Origin: Patescibacteria group bacterium
Lineage (GTDB): Bacteria; Patescibacteriota; Minisyncoccia; Phycocordibacterales; Phycocordibacteraceae
Assembly (NCBI GenBank): GCA_004296925.1
Contig: SCVI01000041.1
Span: 1 to 13,178, forward strand
Length of the DNA stretch: 13,178 nt
Direction of reading: 5' to 3'
The notes under the pieces were generated by a model that worked only from the letters and a program-made list of their open reading frames with translations, made no database searches and had not been told where the DNA came from. The position numbers and the translations under genes are program-made. The first letter of the stretch is position 1; every line of letters begins with the position of its first letter. Of the stretch, positions 7,690 through 12,317 are shown piece after piece.

Positions 7690-8405
7690 ATAATTCATTA
7701 GAACGAGCTCGATTGAGTTTGAATCCGCTTAAGAAAAAAGTGAGCGTTTATGAAGATGGAAAACTTCACAAAATAACAATTAAGCGTGAAGGAGTTGGCA
7801 TCATAAAACCAGAGCAAGGTGTGTTTGCGCAATATTTATTTCGAGCAAGCGACAAATGGCAAAAGTATTCAGTTTTGATTAATGCTCCTTTAGACGAAAA
7901 TCTAAATCCCATATTTAACAGTAATGAGAAATTAACGTTGCGTGTTGATTCAGGCTGCGAAACCGGTCAACTTTTTGGTGATAGAACGTGTGACTGTAAA
8001 GAACAATTACATTCTACAATGAAGGAGGTTCAGGACAGAGGTGAGGGAATGATTGTGCATATTCCTCGTCAGGACGGTAGGGGGCAGGGACTCGCTTTTA
8101 AACTAGCGACATTACTATTGCAGCACGAATCAGGGGTCGATACGGTTGTTGCTGCTGAGTCATTGACCCACGGTGATATAGATGTGAGAAGTTACCGTGG
8201 CGTAATTGCCATTCTAAAGTTTTTCAATATTTCGCCGTCTACCAAGATATCTCTCGCAACCAATAATCCTAAGAAGATGAAAATATTTGGAGAGAACGGC
8301 TACCAACTTGATCAAATCATTCCTGTCGTTATTCCGCCTACTGAACTAACGAAGCATCATTTGCGTGCAAAGCAGGAAAAATTGGGTCACCAAAATTTGG
8401 TATGA
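7686..8405 (+). CDS. Divergent GTP cyclohydrolase II (RibA)-like protein
   Basis: Belongs to the GTP cyclohydrolase II fold, whose typical member opens the GTP imidazole ring for riboflavin synthesis. Length is 239 residues; the first 60 or so are an extra N-terminal part. Zinc ligands are kept: Cys91, Cys102 and Cys104 in DSGCETG and RTCDCKEQL. Also kept are PRQDGRGQGL (128-136, like HRQEGRNIGL), the D-x-R pair at 166-168 (E. coli Asp126/Arg128) and LATNNPKKM (190-198). However, the position matching E. coli Tyr105 is Leu143, HSEC is DSGC, and the Arg before CDC is Thr. No other riboflavin gene is in the window. Its ATG overlaps the zinc-ribbon stop and its stop overlaps pyrF, both as ATGA. 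Product and substrate are uncertain, so I assign no symbol. Alignments are from memory of E. coli RibA. Confidence 0.85.
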   Translation: MNNSLERARLSLNPLKKKVSVYEDGKLHKITIKREGVGIIKPEQGVFAQYLFRASDKWQKYSVLINAPLDENLNPIFNSNEKLTLRVDSGCETGQLFGDRTCDCKEQLHSTMKEVQDRGEGMIVHIPRQDGRGQGLAFKLATLLLQHESGVDTVVAAESLTHGDIDVRSYRGVIAILKFFNISPSTKISLATNNPKKMKIFGENGYQLDQIIPVVIPPTELTKHHLRAKQEKLGHQNLV

Positions 8406-9241
8406 ACACCATAGAAAAACTTGATCGCGCAATGGTGAAGAACGACTCGCTTGTTTGTGTAGGACTCGATCCTGACTGGTCAAAAATGCCAGACGAGTAC
8501 ACTCGTGACGTTTCTCCTGAACATCGTGAGGAAAGAATATATAATTTTTTGACCACGGTTGTTGATATTACTGGCAAAGACGTTTGCTCCTATAAGGTGC
8601 AAAAAGCATTTTTCGACTTATATCCAGAAGGACATTCACTTTTACGAAATATTATTCAATACATTCATCATAAGTATTCAGAAGTGCCAGTTTTTGTCGA
8701 TTGCAAGATTGGAGACATAGATAACACAATGGAGGCCTATGGGTCACTTATTTTTGATGATTTAAACGCAGATGGAGTAGTGTTAAATCCTTACATGGGA
8801 GAAGACGTTCTTAGAATTGTGAAAGATCGACCAGAGAAAGCGGGCATTGTACTTGTAAAAACCAGCAACGAAAGTTCTGTTCAAGATTTGAAAGCATTTG
8901 ACGGAAGAAGAATGTGGGAGCATGTGCTCGACGCAACCGTGAACGAATGGAATACCTCAAAGAATCTCATTCCCGTACTCTCGTCATTAGCTGAGTATTC
9001 CGAAAAACCTCGTCTGAACATACCAAACGATGTACCTATTTTATTGGCTGGATACGGAGCACAAGGCGGAGACGCTTCAAATATTACAGATTTTCTCAAC
9101 AATCAGAAACGAGGTGTGTTTATTAACTCATCACGAAAGATTTTGTATCCATACAGCGCGGAGGATGTGAATTGGCGCGACAATGTAGCGCTCGAGGTGA
9201 AGCGAATGAAAGCCGAGATTAATAAACATCGAGATGAATAA
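8402..9241 (+). CDS. pyrF: Orotidine 5'-phosphate decarboxylase, type 2
   Basis: Decarboxylates OMP to UMP, the last step of the pathway. 279 residues, the size of the long (type 2, mycobacterial) group. Seen: SLVCVGLDPDWSKMP (16-30), the catalytic DCKIGDIDNT array (Asp100, Lys102, Asp105, Thr109), GIVLVKTSNESS, and the phosphate-binding AGYGAQGGD motif near the C-terminus. GAQGGD and KTSN are type 2 hallmarks. It overlaps the RibA-like gene upstream by 4 bases and the guanylate kinase-like gene downstream by 8 bases, so all three should be made together. It is separated from the main carA-pyrB run by pyrC on the other strand. Confidence 0.96.
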   Translation: MNTIEKLDRAMVKNDSLVCVGLDPDWSKMPDEYTRDVSPEHREERIYNFLTTVVDITGKDVCSYKVQKAFFDLYPEGHSLLRNIIQYIHHKYSEVPVFVDCKIGDIDNTMEAYGSLIFDDLNADGVVLNPYMGEDVLRIVKDRPEKAGIVLVKTSNESSVQDLKAFDGRRMWEHVLDATVNEWNTSKNLIPVLSSLAEYSEKPRLNIPNDVPILLAGYGAQGGDASNITDFLNNQKRGVFINSSRKILYPYSAEDVNWRDNVALEVKRMKAEINKHRDE

Positions 9242-9791
9242 GTTTCTGCTCTTACTTGGTGCGTCAGGAGTAGGTAAAAGCACTATCATCAATGAATTGA
9301 AACGTATCGACCCGCGTTTCGTGTATATTTCGCCGTACATGACTCGTTCACTTAGAGAAGGAGAGAAAGATAAAGTGAGTGTAGATGAAGTGGCGTTTCA
9401 AGAACTAGAAGATTCAGGCAAGTTCGTTATTGTTAATGAGTTGTATGGGGTACGTTACGGTACACCATTTGAACCTATTTTGAATGCGTTCGAGTCAGGC
9501 AACTACCCAGTACTCGATTTTCCTATTTCGCGACTCGATGCAGTAAAAAAAATATTTCCTGACCAACTTTACTTGGTGTACATATATCCACCTTCATTAG
9601 AAGTGTTGAGGGAGCGTTTACAAAGTAGACCGGAAAGGTTTATTGAGAGCGAACAAGAGCTCCGAGAGATGAACGCTAACAAAGAAGCATTTGAGCTCTC
9701 AGTTATTAGTCATGAAGGACACGCCAAAGAAGTTGCAAACACTATATATGAAGGTTATATGAAGAGTGTATCTGTAGAGCAGAAAGTATAG
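9234..9791 (+). CDS. Guanylate kinase-like nucleotide kinase, divergent
   Basis: P-loop kinase of the guanylate kinase family; the family phosphorylates GMP with ATP. 185 residues. Seen: Walker A GASGVGKST (9-17), SPYMTRSLREGE (33-44, matching the S-TTR-R-GE GMP-binding stretch with one extra residue), NELYGVRYGT (68-77, matching AEVFGNYYGT), and the RERLQSRPER lid-like segment (126-135). Differences from typical Gmk: the Tyr after the GE motif is missing (EKDKVSV) and the LDID aspartate is replaced, giving LDFP. Either it is a lineage-specific Gmk or it has other nucleotide specificity, which would be interesting beside pyrF. The start overlaps pyrF by 8 bases. I am confident of the fold, less of the substrate. 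Confidence 0.85.
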   Translation: MNKFLLLLGASGVGKSTIINELKRIDPRFVYISPYMTRSLREGEKDKVSVDEVAFQELEDSGKFVIVNELYGVRYGTPFEPILNAFESGNYPVLDFPISRLDAVKKIFPDQLYLVYIYPPSLEVLRERLQSRPERFIESEQELREMNANKEAFELSVISHEGHAKEVANTIYEGYMKSVSVEQKV

Positions 9792-9814
9792 AGCGTGATA
9801 TCTTGAATTAAGTT

Positions 9815-10138
9815 ATGAAGAAAAAGAATGTGAAAACAAAGATTGAGTTTAAAAAAGATTCATATAGACGCGCGAGAGGTGGCTACTCACGGCTTTTAGA
9901 ACTTACATGCGAACACTGTAAGAAAAGCTTTTGCCAATACCAGAAAGATGGTCCAGGTATATTGAAACGCTTATATACCGACAGGATGATTCCGGAACCT
10001 ACTCGAACTTCCAAGCAATTGGTGTGTGGAAATTGTGACAGAGTTCTTGGCGCACTAATTACCTATAAAAAAGAAGATCGACCGGCGTACCGCCTATTCG
10101 TTGGAGCGGTTGCTAAAAGAATAGTGAAGTCGAAATAG
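9815..10138 (+). CDS. Small four-cysteine zinc-ribbon protein (paralogue 2)
   Basis: Unrecognised 107-residue basic protein with CEHC (32-35) and CGNC (71-74) and the core CQYQKDGPGILKRLYTDR between them. It is clearly paralogous to the gene at 7351, with the same order of motifs and spacing shorter by about 13 residues between the knuckles. An additional Cys40 lies just after the first knuckle. It follows the guanylate kinase-like gene by 23 nt and is probably the last gene of the same transcript. A weak extended -10 (TGA then TATCTT, 9796-9804) might give it its own start. No Shine-Dalgarno is seen. No enzymatic motif is present; a zinc-stabilised binding module is the most that can be said. 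Confidence 0.8.
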   Translation: MKKKNVKTKIEFKKDSYRRARGGYSRLLELTCEHCKKSFCQYQKDGPGILKRLYTDRMIPEPTRTSKQLVCGNCDRVLGALITYKKEDRPAYRLFVGAVAKRIVKSK

Positions 10139-10164
10139 TTCAACAAAGCGAATCATTGCGCTAT

Positions 10165-10192
10165 TTGACACATTACAATATAGTTGTATTAT
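10165..10192 (+). promoter_or_regulatory. Promoter for leaderless small gene
   Basis: Perfect -35 TTGACA at 10165-10170, 16 nt spacer, -10 TATTAT at 10187-10192. The standard -10 to +1 distance puts the transcription start at 10199, the A of the ATG. This is the clearest leaderless arrangement in the window. Confidence 0.75.
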
Positions 10193-10198
10193 ATATCT

Positions 10199-10420
10199 AT
10201 GAGTCAGAATCATAAAGTTAACGATGTCGGAGGAGTACGTAAAGTACCAGCTGCAAACGGCATTTTGTATGAATTAGCAGTCTCTGGTACTCGTGTACTT
10301 TTTTTCGATAATGGCAGTAGATTTAGACCTATTGGTGGCACTGGTGGAATGCCAAAACTAGGAAAGCCTTCAAGACGTCAAGCATGGGAACGTGCACAGG
10401 ATGCACGTGGGCATCATTAA
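10199..10420 (+). CDS. Small hypothetical protein (73 aa)
   Basis: I do not recognise it. 73 residues with a predicted beta-rich front (GILYELAVSGTRVLFFDNGS, 21-40), a glycine-rich stretch (RPIGGTGGMPKLGKP) and a basic helical tail (RRQAWERAQDARGHH). The start at 10199 is chosen because the promoter TTGACA/TATTAT predicts +1 exactly there; an earlier TTG at 10184 lies in the promoter. It is weakly similar in layout to the next gene (GxLYxF/L, then a W-xx-A motif near the end), so the two may be distant relatives. No signal peptide or membrane segment. Confidence 0.65.
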   Translation: MSQNHKVNDVGGVRKVPAANGILYELAVSGTRVLFFDNGSRFRPIGGTGGMPKLGKPSRRQAWERAQDARGHH

Positions 10421-10446
10421 GAAGTTTTTATTTTTGACTACATGTT

Positions 10447-10632
10447 ATGGCAGGTAAAGAAATGATACGAAACGTAGAGCACAAAGGTGTTCTTTATCAA
10501 TTTTTGATTAAGCCAATTGGTATTCTTAGTCGTGTTAGTAGAACAGGGAGTAATTTGAAAGAACGCGACGAGAAAGGATGGGAAGAGGCTGAAGCAGAGT
10601 TGATACGCCTTGGATACCGAGGAAACTACTAG
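10447..10632 (+). CDS. Small hypothetical protein (61 aa)
   Basis: Unrecognised, 61 residues: NVEHKGVLYQFLIKPIGILSR, then a charged helical part ending GWEEAEAELIRLGYRGNY. Start uncertain between ATG 10447 and ATG 10462 (which would give MIRNVEHK); neither has a good ribosome binding site. It follows the 10199 gene by 26 nt and is probably co-transcribed, as I see no convincing promoter in the gap. The shared layout with its neighbour suggests a small-protein pair. An antisense reading frame over the same bases has no supporting features. Confidence 0.55.
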   Translation: MAGKEMIRNVEHKGVLYQFLIKPIGILSRVSRTGSNLKERDEKGWEEAEAELIRLGYRGNY

Positions 10633-10653
10633 ATACTCGTGTTTTTTGACCTC

Positions 10654-10662
10654 TGATATACT
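10654..10662 (+). promoter_or_regulatory. Extended -10 promoter of dnaX
   Basis: TGA followed by TATACT (10657-10662), an extended -10, with no good -35 at the right distance. Predicted start about 10669, two bases before the dnaX ATG at 10671, so the message would be nearly leaderless. Confidence 0.6.
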
Positions 10663-10670
10663 TGACGCAC

Positions 10671-11708
10671 ATGTCAGAGCTTTCACTATATAGGAAATAT
10701 AGACCAGAAACATTTAAAGATGTTTTGGGGCAAGACCACGTTATAAAAGTACTCCAAGGGGCTTTGAAAGAAGGTCACCCGGCGCACGCATACTTGTTTG
10801 TAGGAACTCGAGGAATAGGGAAAACATCAATCGCGCGTATTCTTGCAACGGAACTCGGTGCATCACCTCGCGACATCTATGAGATGGATGCCGCTTCAAA
10901 CACCGGAGTCGATAATGTTCGACAATTACGCGAAGAAGCATCCGTGCTTCCATTTGAATCAAAACGGAAGGTGTACATCATTGACGAAGTGCACATGCTT
11001 TCTAAAGGAGCATTTAATGCATTCCTAAAACTTTTGGAAGAGCCACCGGAACACGTGATATTTATTTTAGCTACAACAGAGCTTGAAAAAGTTCCCGACA
11101 CCATACAATCGCGTTGCCAAGTATTCACGTTCAAGAAACCAACAGAGAAGGTGCTTGGTGAGATGGTAACAAAAATCGCGAAGGCGGAAGGCTTCACACT
11201 TGAAAAAGCTTCCGCTGAACTTATTGCGCTTTTGGCTGATGGATCATTTAGAGACGCGCTCAGCGTGCTTCAAAAGATTCTTGCATCTTCACCCGATAAG
11301 AAAGTGAGTATAGAAGAAGCAATTTTGGTCACTGGAGCTCCTCGCTTGGAATTGGTGCAAAGAGTCATAAGCGATTTGAGTAAGGGAACTTCAGAAGATG
11401 CCCTTAGCGCCATAGGGGAGGCAGTTACCGACAATGCCGATATGGCAGTATTTGCACGACTTTTACTCCAAAGACTTCGCACACTATTGATGCTCCGCTA
11501 CGCACCAAAGCTTGGTAAGGAACTCGCAAGCGATATGGCAGATTCAGACAGGGAATTCCTAGAAACACTTGCGAAAGACACTACTTCAAAAATTAATGCC
11601 GAGACACTCCGCAAATGCATCCTAGCTTCTGTAGAAATCCACCGAGCTTCCATTTCCCAACTTCCTTTAGAGCTTGCGGTGATGGAGCTGACTACGCCAC
11701 AGGTTTGA
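10671..11708 (+). CDS. dnaX: DNA polymerase III gamma subunit, short form without zinc module
   Basis: ATPase motor of the clamp loader that puts the beta clamp on DNA. 345 residues: LYRKYRPETFKDVLGQDHV (6-24), Walker A GTRGIGKT (45-52), EMDAASNTGVDNVRQLRE (71-88), Walker B IIDEVHML (103-110), LLEEPPEHVIFILATTELEKVPDTIQSRC (sensor 1 and SRC, 121-149), DGSFRDALS (sensor 2), then the collar domain. Two things are missing. The four-Cys zinc module normally lying between the ATELG and DIYEMDAAS segments is reduced to about five residues (ASPRD). The protein also stops after domain III, so only a gamma-type product is possible and the tau contacts to polymerase and helicase are absent. The ATG at 10671 matches the family start and the -10 element; an in-frame TTG at 10662 is rejected. 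Confidence 0.96.
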   Translation: MSELSLYRKYRPETFKDVLGQDHVIKVLQGALKEGHPAHAYLFVGTRGIGKTSIARILATELGASPRDIYEMDAASNTGVDNVRQLREEASVLPFESKRKVYIIDEVHMLSKGAFNAFLKLLEEPPEHVIFILATTELEKVPDTIQSRCQVFTFKKPTEKVLGEMVTKIAKAEGFTLEKASAELIALLADGSFRDALSVLQKILASSPDKKVSIEEAILVTGAPRLELVQRVISDLSKGTSEDALSAIGEAVTDNADMAVFARLLLQRLRTLLMLRYAPKLGKELASDMADSDREFLETLAKDTTSKINAETLRKCILASVEIHRASISQLPLELAVMELTTPQV

Positions 11709-11779
11709 GGTTATAGGGAATAGTGGAGGAGTGTTTAGTAATGGATAAAGTTTAGTAGCTGGTGTAAAGTACATCACAT

Positions 11780-11850
11780 TGGGGAGTCGTCTAATGGTAG
11801 GACAGAGGCCTTTGAAGCCTTTAATTGGGGTTCGAATCCCTGCTCCCCAG
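11780..11850 (+). tRNA. tRNA-Gln (anticodon TTG)
   Basis: Cloverleaf: acceptor TGGGGAG pairs with CTCCCCA, discriminator G at 11850. The D arm is GTC/GAC around a GG-containing loop. The anticodon stem GAGGC/GCCTT encloses loop CTTTGAA, with anticodon TTG reading CAA (Gln). The T arm has loop TTCGAAT. The U1-A72 acceptor pair with G73 fits bacterial tRNA-Gln. CCA is not encoded: CAA follows, and these bases begin the downstream repeat. Predicted length 71 nt. Confidence 0.93.
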
Positions 11851-11864
11851 CAATGGCCTAAAAA

Positions 11865-11891
11865 CAAGCCACCTCGTGTGGCTTTTGTTTT
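11865..11891 (+). terminator. Intrinsic terminator after tRNA-Gln
   Basis: Stem AAGCCAC/GTGGCTT with loop CTCGT, followed by TTGTTTT. It sits inside a longer imperfect inverted repeat spanning 11851-11902, whose outer arms (CAAT-GGCCTAAAA and TTTTAGGCC-ATATTG) extend the stem to over 20 bp. Good for ending the tRNA transcript. Confidence 0.75.
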
Positions 11892-11945
11892 AGGCCATAT
11901 TGCGTTGGAGAGAAAGCGGAGCTTTCGAGGGATTCGAATGGCGCA

Positions 11946-12004
11946 GGTATATTTTTGTTTGTCTATGACAAGGCAAAAATACCGAGACAAGGCAAAAATA
12001 CCGA
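11946..12004. repeat. Hairpin with perfect 19-bp tandem duplication
   Basis: GACAAGGCAAAAATACCGA occurs twice in immediate succession (11967-11985 and 11986-12004). The preceding bases 11946-11963, GGTATATTTTTGTTTGTC, form an imperfect inverted complement of either copy, with a TAT loop before the first. Two alternative hairpins are therefore possible with the same 5' arm. Confidence 0.85.
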
Positions 12005-12009
12005 GCCGG

Positions 12010-12048
12010 GGTCGCGAGAAATTTCCGTCAGGAAATTTACTTGTGACC
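12010..12048. repeat. Long near-perfect hairpin beside the tRNA-tail copy
   Basis: Arms 12010-12026 and 12031-12048 around loop GTCA (12027-12030). The inner 8 bp AAATTTCC/GGAAATTT are perfect; one bulged A follows, then 9 further pairs including two G-U. It abuts the first displaced copy of the tRNA tail at 12048. The stem lacks a T-run, so it is not a typical terminator. Confidence 0.85.
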
Positions 12049-12067
12049 GAATCCCTGCTCCCCAGCA
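12048..12067 (+). repeat. Perfect 20-bp copy of tRNA-Gln 3' end
   Basis: CGAATCCCTGCTCCCCAGCA, identical to 11833-11852, which covers the T-loop end, the acceptor strand, the discriminator and two following bases of tRNA-Gln. Offset 215 bp. It resembles an att-type direct repeat created by insertion at a tRNA 3' end, but no integrase lies between the copies. Confidence 0.9.
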
Positions 12068-12271
12068 GTGCACACGAATTAGAGTTTTTTGCGAGCGAAG
12101 CGATCAATTACAAAAAAGCTCGAATTCGCTTCGCGGATGTCGCGTATAGCGACACAAGAAACTAATTGGGGCAAAAGGGGAGTAAGGAAATCTTTCTCCC
12201 TGCGCTCACTCGGGAAAGAATAAGGATTATCCTTTCCTCTCGTATCGCTTGGGAGTAAAATACTTCGACGG

Positions 12272-12295
12272 GTGACCAAATCCCTGCTTCCAAGC
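12272..12295 (+). repeat. Degenerate third copy of tRNA-Gln tail
   Basis: GTGACCAAATCCCTGCTTCC then AAGC matches 12043-12066 with three mismatches over 24 bases, including the shared GTGACC lead-in that is absent from the real tRNA. Offset 229 bp from the previous copy. It therefore derives from, or shares an origin with, the second copy rather than the tRNA directly. Confidence 0.7.
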
Positions 12296-12304
12296 GAATT
12301 AAGT

Positions 12305-12310
12305 TATAAT
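12305..12310 (+). promoter_or_regulatory. Consensus -10 box of the HNH gene
   Basis: Perfect TATAAT ending 7 nt before the ATG at 12318, predicting +1 at about 12317 and a leaderless message. No clear -35 at 16-18 nt upstream, where the degenerate tRNA-tail copy lies. Confidence 0.6.
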
Positions 12311-12317
12311 CTCAGTA

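Larger units (their letters stand above)
11853..12317. repeat. Non-coding palindrome-rich region with tRNA-tail copies
   Basis: About 465 bp without a credible gene. It holds a chain of inverted repeats: the terminator stem; GAAAGC/GCTTTC (11912-11926); GGGATTCG (11929-11936) pairing with CGAATCCC (12048-12055) and enclosing other hairpins; two hairpin units described separately; GCGAAGCGA/TCGCTTCGC (12095-12103, 12126-12134); GAGTTTTTTG/CAAAAAAGCTC (12082-12091, 12111-12121); GTCGC/GCGAC (12139-12153); and AAGGAT/ATCCTT (12222-12234). Two copies of the tRNA-Gln 3' tail punctuate it. Reading frames crossing it on both strands overlap the tRNA or the palindromes and are not believed to be genes. 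Confidence 0.8.

Noticed and set aside
10400..10439. Terminator at the end of the 73-aa gene (GATGC/GCATC then T-rich run)
   Set aside because: Stem is only 5 bp, overlaps the stop codon region, and the T-run is separated from the stem by about 9 nt; too weak to annotate.
10434..10462. TTGACT as -35 of a promoter for the 61-aa gene
   Set aside because: No acceptable -10 at 16-18 nt spacing and it would lie past the first ATG.
11967..12004. CRISPR-like repeat
   Set aside because: Two directly adjacent 19-mers with no spacer and no cas genes; a tandem duplication only.
11833..12067. Integrated prophage or plasmid bounded by att sites
   Set aside because: The interval is only about 215 bp with no integrase or cargo; at most a non-autonomous or remnant element.
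11667..12107. Open frame of 146 codons on the - strand
   Set aside because: Antisense to the tRNA and dnaX end; its sequence is the translated reverse of tRNA and hairpins.
11779..12165. Open frame of 128 codons on the + strand across the tRNA and repeats
   Set aside because: It covers the tRNA-Gln gene and palindromic repeats, has no start signals and no protein-like composition; a chance frame.
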